The notes: a model not told the origin generated them from the letters alone. A stretch of DNA of 6,878 nt from Nodosilinea sp. BSH.14 (GCA_023264315.1 JALQST010000167.1:1-6878), one strand, 5' to 3'; counted from the stretch's first letter, positions 1 to 6,245 are shown. Translations and numbers: made by a program.

Positions 1-2430
1 GAAGGCGGCGAATTCTGGGTAATCGCTGGGGGCCTGTCCGCAGATGCCGATCTTGCGTCCGGTGGCCTTGGCGCGGGTGATGACTTGGCGTACCAGTTCC
101 TTCACCCCGGCGTTGCGTTCGTCAAAGATGTGGGCCACCAGGGCAGAGTCGCGATCCAGGCCCAGGGTGAGCTGGGTGAGATCGTTGGAGCCGATGGAGA
201 AGCCATCGAAGACTTCTGCAAACTGGTCGGCCAGGATGACGTTGCTGGGAATCTCGCACATGACGTAGACTTCCAGGCCATTTTCGCCGCGCTTGAGGCC
301 GTATTTTTCCATGGTTTCCAGGACGCGCTTGCCCTCTTCGGGGGTGCGGCAGAAGGGAATCATGGGGATGACATTGGTGAGGCCCATGTCATCGCGGACG
401 CGCTTGATCGCCTTACACTCTAGGCCATAGGCTTCGGTGTACTTGGGATCGTAGTAGCGGGATGCGCCGCGCCAGCCGATCATCGGGTTTTCTTCGTGGG
501 GTTCAAACTCACGACCGCCGATCAGGTTGGCGTACTCGTTGCTCTTGAAGTCCGACATGCGGACGACAACGGGGTTGGGATAGAAGGCGGCAGCGATCAT
601 GCCGACACCCGTGGCCAGTTTGTCTACGAAGAACTCTGGCTTGTTGTCGTAGTTGGCGGTGAGCTGGGAGATTTCCCACTTAGCGGCCTTGTCTTCGAGC
701 TGGTCGAAGTTCATCAGGGCCAGGGGGTGGGCCTTGATGTGGTTGGCGATGATGAATTCCAACCGGGCCAGACCGACGCCATCGCAGGGAATGGCGGACA
801 GGCCAAAGGCTTCTTCGGGGTTGCCCACGTTCATCAGGATTTTGGTGCGGGTGCGGGGCAGGTTATCCAGGGGCGTTTCGATCACCTCGAAGGGCACCAT
901 CCCGGCATAGACCCGACCTTCTTCACCCTCGGCACAGGAGACCGTCACTTCCTGTCCGGGTTTGATCACCTCTGTGGCATCGCCGCAGCCAACGATGGCC
1001 GGGATGCCCATCTCCCGCGCAATGATGGCGGCGTGGCAGGTGCGCCCCCCCTGGTTGGTGATGATGGCGCTGGATTTTTTCATGATCGGTTCCCAGTCGG
1101 GGTCGGTCTTGTTGGTGACGAGCACCTCCCCTTCTTGGAACTCAGCGATGCGGTGCACATCCATGATCACGCGGGCCTTGCCTGCGCCGATCATTTCGCC
1201 GACCGCCCGTCCGGTGGTGATTACCTCGCTGGTGCCTTGCAGCTTGTAGTTTGTGATCACGCTGCCAGATTTCTGGGACTGCACCGTTTCAGGCCGCGCC
1301 TGCACAATGTACAGTTCCCCGGTCATGCCGTCCTTGGCCCACTCAATGTCCATCGGGGTTTCTTTGCCCCGGCGAGCGCTGTAGTGATCTTCAATGATGC
1401 AGGCCCACTTGGCCAGGATGAGGGCTTCATCGTCGCTGATGCAGAACTTCTTGCGGTCGGGGTCGGCCACGGGTACGTTCTTGGTTTCCTTGCCGCCACC
1501 GATGTCGTAGATCATTTTGATCTCTTTGCTGCCCAGGCGCTTGTTGAGGATGGGGCGCTTGCCATCCTTGAGGGTGGGCTTAAACACAAAGTATTCATCG
1601 GGGTTAACGGCCCCCTGCACCACGTTTTCGCCCAAGCCGTAGGCGGCGGTGATCAGGGCAGCATTCTTAAACCCAGTTTCCGTGTCGATGGAGAACATCA
1701 CCCCGGAGGTGGCCAGGTCGGAACGCACCATCTTTTGCACACCCACCGAGAGCGCGACGGAAAATTCGTCGAAGCCGTCGATCCGCTCGGCGTACTGGTG
1801 GCGATAGGAGATAGCCCGGTCGGTGAACAGCGAGGCAAAGCACTTGTGGCAGGCTTCCACCACGCCCTTCACGCCGTGGACGTTGAGGTAGGTTTCCTGC
1901 TGTCCGGCAAAGCTGGCATCGGGCAGGTCTTCCGCCGTTGCCGAGGAACGCACCGCCACATCCAGATCGCTGGAGAACTTGCGGCACTCATCGGCATACT
2001 CGCCTTCAAAGCGCTCACAGAATTCCTGGTCTTGACCGTAACGTTCGCACAGCCGCAGGTAGGCGCTACTAATCGCCGCTTCCAGTTCGAGGGGGAAGGG
2101 GGTGTTCATCACCATGGAACGGGCCTGCTTGCCCCGCGTCCGCAGATCCAGCACATCATCGAGATCCAGTTCCGCAAACAAATCCCGCAGTTGCGATTCC
2201 AGCCCAGCCTTTTCAATAAAGTAGCGGTAGGCAAAGGCGGTGGTGGCAAAGCCCGTGGGCACATTCACGCCCTGGGAACCCAACTGCTGAATCATTTCCC
2301 CTAAAGAGGCATTCTTGCCGCCCACCAGAGGAATATCATCAATACCGACTTCCTCAAACCAGAGGATAAAGGAGTTTTCCTTAGAGTGTTGACTGGAGAG
2401 GTTGCCTTCTGGACGATGAGATAGCACCAT
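1..2430 (-). CDS. ppsA: Phosphoenolpyruvate synthase (pyruvate, water dikinase), partial at C-terminus
   Basis: PpsA converts pyruvate, ATP and water to phosphoenolpyruvate, AMP and phosphate in the cytoplasm, feeding gluconeogenesis. Read on the minus strand, 810 uninterrupted codons are visible. An N-terminal nucleotide-binding domain has GGKNASLGEM (residues 37-46) and VRSSATAEDLPDASFAGQQE (160-179). The swivelling phosphohistidine domain has GGRTCHAA with the phospho-accepting His at residue 466. The C-terminal PEP/pyruvate TIM barrel has GLARLEF (Glu558), GSNDLTQLTLGLDRD and ICGQAPSD with the catalytic Cys at 797. E. coli PpsA has these at His421 and Cys751, so the spacing agrees and the extra ~45 residues lie before the His. 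By the same comparison roughly 25-30 residues are cut off by the window edge. The ATG at 2430 is chosen because GGAG lies 7 bases before it (2438-2441) and the protein then begins just ahead of conserved sequence. It is divergent from lepB. Confidence 0.97.
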   Translation of the reverse strand, partial: MVLSHRPEGNLSSQHSKENSFILWFEEVGIDDIPLVGGKNASLGEMIQQLGSQGVNVPTGFATTAFAYRYFIEKAGLESQLRDLFAELDLDDVLDLRTRGKQARSMVMNTPFPLELEAAISSAYLRLCERYGQDQEFCERFEGEYADECRKFSSDLDVAVRSSATAEDLPDASFAGQQETYLNVHGVKGVVEACHKCFASLFTDRAISYRHQYAERIDGFDEFSVALSVGVQKMVRSDLATSGVMFSIDTETGFKNAALITAAYGLGENVVQGAVNPDEYFVFKPTLKDGKRPILNKRLGSKEIKMIYDIGGGKETKNVPVADPDRKKFCISDDEALILAKWACIIEDHYSARRGKETPMDIEWAKDGMTGELYIVQARPETVQSQKSGSVITNYKLQGTSEVITTGRAVGEMIGAGKARVIMDVHRIAEFQEGEVLVTNKTDPDWEPIMKKSSAIITNQGGRTCHAAIIAREMGIPAIVGCGDATEVIKPGQEVTVSCAEGEEGRVYAGMVPFEVIETPLDNLPRTRTKILMNVGNPEEAFGLSAIPCDGVGLARLEFIIANHIKAHPLALMNFDQLEDKAAKWEISQLTANYDNKPEFFVDKLATGVGMIAAAFYPNPVVVRMSDFKSNEYANLIGGREFEPHEENPMIGWRGASRYYDPKYTEAYGLECKAIKRVRDDMGLTNVIPMIPFCRTPEEGKRVLETMEKYGLKRGENGLEVYVMCEIPSNVILADQFAEVFDGFSIGSNDLTQLTLGLDRDSALVAHIFDERNAGVKELVRQVITRAKATGRKIGICGQAPSDYPEFAAF

Positions 2431-2437
2431 AATAGAT

Positions 2438-2441
2438 CTCC
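2438..2441 (-). promoter_or_regulatory. Ribosome binding site of ppsA
   Basis: GGAG on the minus strand, 7 bases before the ATG at 2430. It fixes the start of ppsA. The same motif and spacing precede the membrane protein gene that starts at 4966. Confidence 0.7.
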
Positions 2442-2453
2442 AAACGCAATAGG

Positions 2454-2482
2454 ATTTTATCTGCAATGCCTAGGCATCGCAA
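2454..2482 (-). promoter_or_regulatory. Candidate ppsA promoter
   Basis: On the minus strand, TTGCGA (2477-2482, 4 of 6 matches to the -35 consensus) is followed after exactly 17 bases by TAAAAT (2454-2459, 5 of 6 to the -10 consensus). Transcription would start near 2447, giving a short leader of about 17 bases that just contains the GGAG. The match is by eye; a longer-leader promoter farther upstream in the AT-rich stretch is also possible. Confidence 0.45.
2462..2481. promoter_or_regulatory. Palindrome inside the ppsA promoter, candidate operator
   Basis: The core ATGCCTAGGCAT (2466-2477) is a perfect 12-base palindrome. It extends to 20 bases (TGC on the left, GCA on the right) with one mismatched pair (2465/2478). 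It lies between and overlaps the proposed -35 box and spacer of the ppsA promoter, centred near -25, where a bound repressor would block polymerase. No regulator is recognised from the sequence; it does not match the NtcA pattern GTA-N8-TAC or the LexA box that I know. Confidence 0.4.
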
Positions 2483-2843
2483 ATGCACGAAAACACGGTC
2501 AAAACATAGCGGCTAAAGGCTGAAAAGATGTTGAGACAGCCTGGGCAATTACACGAACGAACGACACAAAAAACAGCCCAAAAGCCGTTTCCAATAGCTC
2601 TTAAGCGCCTTCGCTGGAAGATAAAGCCATAAAATTTGCTTTACCTTCCTATCGTAGAATTTGGTTTGGTCAATGTCGCTACAATGACATGGTTATTTAA
2701 GGTCTCTGTTTCAAGTCTTAATCTTTTATAAAAGTAAATTGTTTTAGCAAAAGTTATAGACATCATCCCAGCCCTACGCTGAAAGGCCTTGATCCATGGC
2801 TGGTGCTGATTTTCCTAGACGGTGAACGGTGGCGAAGGCTCCC

Positions 2844-2849
2844 TATAAT
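2844..2849 (+). promoter_or_regulatory. -10 box of lepB
   Basis: A perfect TATAAT lies 31 bases before the ATG at 2881. No convincing -35 hexamer is present 16-18 bases upstream, which is common for cyanobacterial promoters. The predicted start of transcription (~2856) is downstream of an earlier in-frame ATG at 2803, which argues that translation begins at 2881. The ~25-base leader is pyrimidine-rich and lacks a Shine-Dalgarno sequence. Confidence 0.5.
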
Positions 2850-2880
2850 AAGGTTTTGGTTCTGTTTCCCCCCTGTCCCT

Positions 2881-3474
2881 ATGTCCCCTCAAGCTCCTGG
2901 CTCTAAAATTTCCCCCAGCCCAGATCCAGGGCCAGGTACCCCACCTCGCCCAGACAGCCTATGGAGCAATGTGCGGGTGTTGTTGATTGCGCTGGTGGTG
3001 GCGCTGGTAGTGCGGGTGGCCATTGCCGAACCGCGCTATATTCCGTCCAATTCCATGGATCCGACGCTGCACATTGGAGATCGGCTGCTGGTGGACAAGC
3101 TGAGCTACCGCTGGCAACCGCCCCACCGGGGAGATATCGTGGTCTTCAACCCGCCCGCCCAACTGGTGAAGCTGGGCTATACCCGCGACCAAGCCTTTAT
3201 CAAACGCATCATCGGCGAACCAGGGGATCAGATTCAGGTGCAGGGCGGACAGATGATCCTCAACGGCCAACCCCTGCCCGAAGCCTACATTGCCGAAGCG
3301 CCCCAGTATGAGATGCCCGCCGTGACCATTCCTTCCGGCTATGTCTTCGTACTGGGCGACAACCGCAACGACAGCAACGATTCCCATGTGTGGGGGCCGC
3401 TGCCCCAGCAGAATGTGATCGGCAAAGCCCGCCTGCGGTTTTGGCCCTTCGACCGTCTAGGCCGCATTGATTAA
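2881..3474 (+). CDS. lepB: Type I signal peptidase
   Basis: LepB cuts signal peptides from proteins exported by the Sec and Tat routes, acting on the outer face of the cytoplasmic (and in cyanobacteria thylakoid) membrane. The 197-residue protein has a Pro/Ser-rich cytoplasmic N-terminus (1-28), one membrane anchor (about 31-49, LLIALVVALVVRVAIA), then peptidase S26 boxes: IPSNSMDPTL with nucleophile Ser58, the box around HRGDIVVFNPP (82-92), AFIKRIIGEPGD with general base Lys108, and GDNRNDSNDSHVWGPLP (159-175). Length and single anchor fit the short cyanobacterial form rather than the two-anchor E. coli enzyme. The frame is open back to an ATG at 2803, but those 26 extra residues look unlike LepB and start upstream of the TATAAT, so the ATG at 2881 is preferred. 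It is divergent from ppsA and probably monocistronic. Confidence 0.95.
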   Translation: MSPQAPGSKISPSPDPGPGTPPRPDSLWSNVRVLLIALVVALVVRVAIAEPRYIPSNSMDPTLHIGDRLLVDKLSYRWQPPHRGDIVVFNPPAQLVKLGYTRDQAFIKRIIGEPGDQIQVQGGQMILNGQPLPEAYIAEAPQYEMPAVTIPSGYVFVLGDNRNDSNDSHVWGPLPQQNVIGKARLRFWPFDRLGRID

Positions 3475-3673
3475 ACCCAGGAACCGGGCGGGGCTCCGCA
3501 AGGTTCGGGCCACTCACAACCCGCTGGGATAAGTCCCTGACAACTCACCCTCAACCCACCAGCAATTGAAGTTCAGATCGAGTTTAGGGCGTTTCAGCCG
3601 ATCAATAATCCCCAATGGAAGTTGATCCAAACCAAGCACCAAGGGTTTCAACCCCTAGAATTTTTGAATTTAT
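3475..3673. other. Spacer between lepB and the permease remnant
   Basis: A 199-base spacer holding the post-lepB hairpin. On the minus strand, 3514-3654 is an open frame of 46 codons with no ATG, reading in part LDQLPLGIIDRLKRP and NFNCWWVEGE, bounded by stops at both ends. I recognise no family. Its composition is protein-like, so it could be a coding remnant or one copy of a dispersed repeat; neither is shown by the sequence alone. Confidence 0.3.
3481..3506 (+). terminator. Hairpin just after lepB, possible terminator
   Basis: Seven bases after the lepB stop, GAACC (3481-3485) pairs with GGTTC (3502-3506), enclosing a second stem GCGG/CCGC (3488-3491 with 3496-3499) across a 2x2 internal loop. 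There is no T-run after it, so it is either a weak or factor-assisted terminator, or a 3'-end stabilising hairpin. Confidence 0.35.
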
Positions 3674-4129
3674 AATCGCACCCTGCTGGGCGACGGCCTT
3701 GCCACCACCCTAGCGGCGTTCTTTGGTGGCCCGCCCAACACCACCTACTCCGAAGTGACCGGAGCCGTGGCCCTCACCCGCAGTTTCAATGCCGGCATCA
3801 TGACCTGGGCGGCCATCATCGCGATTCTGCTGGCCTTTGTGGGCAAATTGGGAGCCCTCCTCCAAACCATACCGCCCCCGGCCATGGGCGGCATTTTGGT
3901 GATTCTCTTCGGCACTATTGTGGTAATCGGCATCAATAGCCTGGTGCAGGCGGGGCACGATCTCACCTAACCCCGCAACTTGATCATCGTCGCCATCATT
4001 CTCATTTTCGGCGTCGGTGGCCTCTCCCTCAAAGCCGGAGACTTCGCCCTAGAAGGCATCGGCCTCTGCGGCGTCGTTGGCGTTTTGCTCAACCTGATCC
4101 TGCCCGAATCCCTCGGGGATCGGGAATAA
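3674..4129 (+). pseudogene. C-terminal remnant of an NCS2 uracil/xanthine permease
   Basis: The intact family imports nucleobases with protons through a 14-helix membrane carrier of about 430 residues. Only the last ~150 codons are here. The remnant opens in mid-protein at NRTLLGDGLATTLAAFFGG, followed by PPNTTYSEVTGAVALTR, which carries the substrate-site Glu (equivalent to Glu290 of E. coli UraA), then hydrophobic helices such as IMTWAAIIAILLAF, the PPPAMGGILVILFG segment, and after the stop NLIIVAIILIFGVGG and GLCGVVGVLLNLILP. An in-frame TAA at 3968-3970 falls between HDLT and PRNL. CAA to TAA is one simple origin. No frameshift is seen, and homology continues to a normal stop at 4127-4129. 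Upstream of 3674 the frame closes (TGA at 3665) and no permease sequence is found in any frame. The loss of the N-terminal two thirds makes function very unlikely; decay looks recent because only one stop has accumulated. Confidence 0.88.
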
Positions 4130-4182
4130 GCCTAGCCACCTACGGCAACCCTAGGCTCAGGGCATCTTCCAGCCAGAGAACG

Positions 4183-4217
4183 ACCAGCTTGGCGGCTAGG
4201 GCAACTGCCAAGCTGGT
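4183..4217. terminator. Strong hairpin between convergent genes, bidirectional terminator
   Basis: ACCAGCTTGGC (4183-4193) pairs perfectly with GCCAAGCTGGT (4207-4217): an 11-bp stem with a 13-base loop. It lies between the plus-strand permease remnant (ends 4129) and the minus-strand membrane protein gene (ends 4283), where one hairpin can serve both. The T-run is short (TTT after it on plus; weak on minus). Confidence 0.55.
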
Positions 4218-4229
4218 TTGTCTACCATA

Positions 4230-4266
4230 GCCCATTCACAGGCGGCTGAAGCCCTTGGAAATGGGC
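4230..4266 (-). terminator. Second, weaker hairpin after the membrane protein gene
   Basis: GCCCATT (4230-4236) and AATGGGC (4260-4266) form a 7-bp stem with a 23-base loop, starting 16 bases past the stop of the minus-strand gene at 4283. There is no T-run. It may help termination together with the stronger hairpin at 4183-4217, or be a chance pairing. Confidence 0.25.
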
Positions 4267-4282
4267 GTATCTGAGGCCACTG

Positions 4283-4966
4283 CTAGTTCCAGGAACCGTC
4301 CGATTCTTCCGCCACGGAGTTCAGGCCAACGATGTCCTCATAGGCTGCCGCCAGCACACAGGTGGACAGGGGAATTGTGACTAATGCCCCAACCCCGATG
4401 AGCAGGAACCCTGCCAACACAAGCAAACCCAGCACAATACCCAAAATCAGGAAGGAAAACCAGCGGCGGCCAATCAGCCTACGACTTATGTCCATGGCCG
4501 ACCAGAAGTTCATGTTTTTGTCAATCACAAAAAGCTGAGCGAACATATAGGACACGGCTAAGTAAATGCCGGGGATGATCAGGAGAATCAGCCCTATCGC
4601 AATGAAAATGGTCGAAACCAGAGAGGTCAGAAACAACGGCAGAAATTTCTTAAATCCACCGAAGAAATCACTGAAATTTTTGGGGCGATTGCGGGCAATT
4701 TGAAAGGAAACGACATAGAATCCAGCACCTAGAGCAGGCGAAATGATGTTGAAAATCAAGTTGCCGCCAGCGAAATCGCCTTCAGCCGCCTTGATGCCAA
4801 GGGGAGCCGGTAGTTGGGATAGTAGAGCACTCAGAATCCCGATGACAAGGGTAAAGAGAATGTAGCCCCAGGCAAATTCCTTAAAGATGGCCCAGCCTCG
4901 GCCAAAATATTCACCGATTTTTACCTCATAGTCTCGACTTAATAGGTCTGACGTAAAACTACTCAT
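4283..4966 (-). CDS. Multi-pass membrane protein of unknown function
   Basis: A 227-residue protein with about five hydrophobic segments: roughly 31-50, 67-90, 109-131 running into 132-148, 169-192 and 195-213. The N-terminus (MSSFTSDLLSRDYEVKIGEY) is hydrophilic, and a basic loop FFGGFKKF lies near 101-108. LLLIIPGIYLAVSYMFAQLF (about 127-146), then a WSAMDISRRLIGRRWF stretch and a final IPLSTCVLAAAYEDI, resemble the loosely related small integral membrane families with an IPG-Y motif (YciC, DUF975 and the membrane domain of some glycerophosphodiesterases). I cannot name the family, and no catalytic motif is visible. The start at 4966 is supported by GGAG 7 bases upstream (4974-4977). It lies 265 bases downstream of ccsA on the same strand but has its own likely promoter, so a role in cytochrome assembly is not implied. 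Confidence 0.85.
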   Translation of the reverse strand: MSSFTSDLLSRDYEVKIGEYFGRGWAIFKEFAWGYILFTLVIGILSALLSQLPAPLGIKAAEGDFAGGNLIFNIISPALGAGFYVVSFQIARNRPKNFSDFFGGFKKFLPLFLTSLVSTIFIAIGLILLIIPGIYLAVSYMFAQLFVIDKNMNFWSAMDISRRLIGRRWFSFLILGIVLGLLVLAGFLLIGVGALVTIPLSTCVLAAAYEDIVGLNSVAEESDGSWN

Positions 4967-4999
4967 GGCATGTCTCCACTACAGCGAAAGAGTGCCATT

Positions 5000-5030
5000 A
5001 GCCTATCGGTTATTGCTTAAGGAATGTCAA
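5000..5030 (-). promoter_or_regulatory. Candidate promoter of the membrane protein gene
   Basis: On the minus strand a perfect -35 hexamer TTGACA occupies 5025-5030. The best -10 candidates are TAGGCT (5000-5005, 19-base spacer, fits the TA-N3-T pattern) or GATAGG (5003-5008, 16-base spacer). Either places the transcript start about 25-30 bases before the ATG at 4966. The -10 match is weak, so the exact start is uncertain. Confidence 0.4.
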
Positions 5031-5152
5031 AGCTTTGGGAAAAGTTTAAATTGTGGAACCCATCCGGCCATTCGCCAAGGCGAGTTATCCCGAGGATAGG
5101 GTTACGACAATCTAAGACCGGCATCGAGTGGACTGACCAAAGATTCTGCATC

Positions 5153-5196
5153 GGGCGCGAAAACCGCGCCCCTACGGTATTGGTTTCCGGTAGGGG
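5153..5196. repeat. Two overlapping inverted repeats, likely dispersed cyanobacterial repeat
   Basis: GGGCGCG (5153-5159) pairs with CGCGCCC (5165-5171) over a 5-base loop. CCCCTAC (5169-5175) pairs with GTAGGGG (5190-5196) over a 14-base loop. The arms overlap at 5169-5171, so the two hairpins compete. On the minus strand the first reads GTAGGGGCGCGGTTTTCGCG, and one frame gives VGARFSRP, a short peptide pattern I associate with intergenic repeats scattered through cyanobacterial genomes (recalled, not searched). It lies about 35-80 bases past the ccsA stop and could also end or stabilise that transcript, although no T-run follows. Confidence 0.45.
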
Positions 5197-5231
5197 GCAG
5201 GTCTCCTGACCCTTTGACAGACCGGAGGGCA

Positions 5232-6239
5232 CTAGAAAAACCAGCCGTAGCTGTGCAGACCTTTGCCGAGGATATTCACCCCGAGATAGCAGACCCACAC
5301 CACGGCGAACCCGGTGGCGGCCAGGATGGCGGGGCGGCGACCTTGCCAGCCCTTGGTGATGCGGGCATGGAGGTAGGCCGCGAACACGAGCCAGGTAATC
5401 AGCGCCCAGGTTTCCTTGGGATCCCAACTCCAGTAGGAACCCCAGGCTTCGTTGGCCCACACGGCTCCGGCGATGATGCCGATGGTGATCAGGGGAAAGC
5501 CGAGGCCAATCATGCGGTAGCTGATGTTATCGAGGGTGTCGGCCAGGGTGAGGCGCTGGGGCGAGAGGCTGACCATCGCTGGCGGCACGGAGGTTTTTTC
5601 CATCACCGCTGTGCCGCCGCCGCCCAGGGTGATGTCGTTCGGGGCTTGGCTCTCTAGGGCTAGGGCGGTCTTGGCCCGCTGCACCTTGAGGTCGCGGAAA
5701 CTGCCCGTACCCACGGAACTGCCCTTCAGTTCCACCGCTTGCCCCCGGGTAACAATGAGAAAGGCAATGGCCAGCAGCGACCCCACCAGCAAAGCGGCGT
5801 AGCTAATCAGCATGACGCTAACATGCATCATCAGCCAGTTGGATTTGAGGGCGGGCACCAGGGGCTCCGATCCCTGCATATTGTCGGGTAAGGAGAGGGC
5901 GGCAAAGGCGGTAATGGCCATGGCAATGGGGGCGGTGACGGCTCCCACCAGGGGGCTACGGCTCATGTACTCGGCCACCAGGTGCATGGCCGTGATCCCC
6001 CATGCCAGGGCAAACAACGACTCGTAGAGATTGCTCATGGGGAAATAGCCCCCTTCAATCCAGCGGGCGATGAGCAGGGCCGCCATGGTGAGGTTGCCCA
6101 CGGCCATGCCTGCCGTGCCAAGGCTGGGTAGGAGGCGGGCCTGGGGAAAGGCCACACCACACCAGTAGATCAGCAGGGTGGCCAACAGCACCGCAAAGGA
6201 GGCATTGTCCAGCCAGCCCTGGAGCGCAATCAAATCCAT
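5232..6239 (-). CDS. ccsA: System II cytochrome c biogenesis protein CcsA (Ycf5/ResC type; also called CcsB in some databases)
   Basis: CcsA, with Ccs1/ResB, carries heme across the membrane and joins it to apocytochromes c (cytochromes f and c6 in cyanobacteria). The 335-residue protein is strongly hydrophobic. It has the conserved N-terminal YFPMSNLYESLFALAW (about 65-80), His139 in NWLMMHVSVMLISY, and the tryptophan-rich heme-handling signature WANEAWGSYWSWDPKETW (261-278), flanked by His139 and His291 (YLHARITKGW); His329 is in the C-terminal GLHSYGWFF. Residues about 165-235 form a hydrophilic insert between membrane segments with low-complexity parts (a GGGG run, many Ser/Thr), variable in this family. 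The ATG at 6239 follows AGGA with a 6-base gap (6246-6249). No partner ccs1 gene is in the window. It lies 93 bases downstream of the glycosyltransferase gene on the same strand; the gap contains TAGGAT (6269-6274) as a possible -10. Confidence 0.95.
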   Translation of the reverse strand: MDLIALQGWLDNASFAVLLATLLIYWCGVAFPQARLLPSLGTAGMAVGNLTMAALLIARWIEGGYFPMSNLYESLFALAWGITAMHLVAEYMSRSPLVGAVTAPIAMAITAFAALSLPDNMQGSEPLVPALKSNWLMMHVSVMLISYAALLVGSLLAIAFLIVTRGQAVELKGSSVGTGSFRDLKVQRAKTALALESQAPNDITLGGGGTAVMEKTSVPPAMVSLSPQRLTLADTLDNISYRMIGLGFPLITIGIIAGAVWANEAWGSYWSWDPKETWALITWLVFAAYLHARITKGWQGRRPAILAATGFAVVWVCYLGVNILGKGLHSYGWFF

Positions 6240-6245
6240 AGCAAT

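Larger units (their letters stand above)
2431..2880. other. Divergent intergenic region between ppsA and lepB
   Basis: This is 450 bases without a credible gene. The ppsA-proximal 55 bases hold its RBS, promoter and palindrome. About 2600-2765 is clearly more AT-rich than the genes and includes the palindrome TTTTATAAAA (2724-2733) and a dyad TGTC-N8-GACA (2674-2689). The lepB-proximal end holds a TATAAT. I see no tRNA, riboswitch or Rho-independent terminator in it. The length exceeds what two simple promoters need, so further control sites or a small RNA are possible but not shown. Confidence 0.6.

Noticed and set aside
85..423. 112-codon plus-strand open frame
   Set aside because: Antisense shadow of the PpsA C-terminal barrel.
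496..2304. 602-codon open frame on the plus strand
   Set aside because: It lies wholly antisense to ppsA, whose minus-strand reading shows every family motif. The frame is rich in His, Gly, Val and Asp as expected from the complement of GC-rich codons, and it matches no family I know.
2959..3387. 142-codon minus-strand open frame
   Set aside because: Antisense shadow of lepB with no RBS or family resemblance.
3642..3665. GGGTTTCAACCC followed by TTTTT as a terminator or a CRISPR repeat end
   Set aside because: The stem is only 4 bp with a 4-base loop and the T-run starts several bases later; there is a single copy, with no regularly spaced repeats as in a CRISPR array.
3671..3676. TATAAT just before the permease remnant as a promoter
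   Set aside because: It sits at the break in an AT-rich stretch with no -35 box, and no intact reading frame follows; chance is the likeliest explanation.
3755..3970. 71-residue membrane protein as an independent gene
   Set aside because: Its apparent start is an internal Met of the permease remnant; conserved permease sequence continues both before it in the same frame and after its stop.
5024..5209. 61-residue plus-strand open frame (MSKLWEKFKLW...)
   Set aside because: It overlaps the promoter of the minus-strand membrane protein gene and the inverted repeats, has no convincing RBS, and matches no family known to me.
5017..5460. 147-codon minus-strand open frame overlapping the ccsA 3' end
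   Set aside because: Half of it is ccsA read in the wrong frame and the rest crosses the repeat-like spacer; its VGARFSRP stretch comes from the repeat.
5214..5657. 147-codon plus-strand open frame
   Set aside because: Antisense shadow of ccsA.
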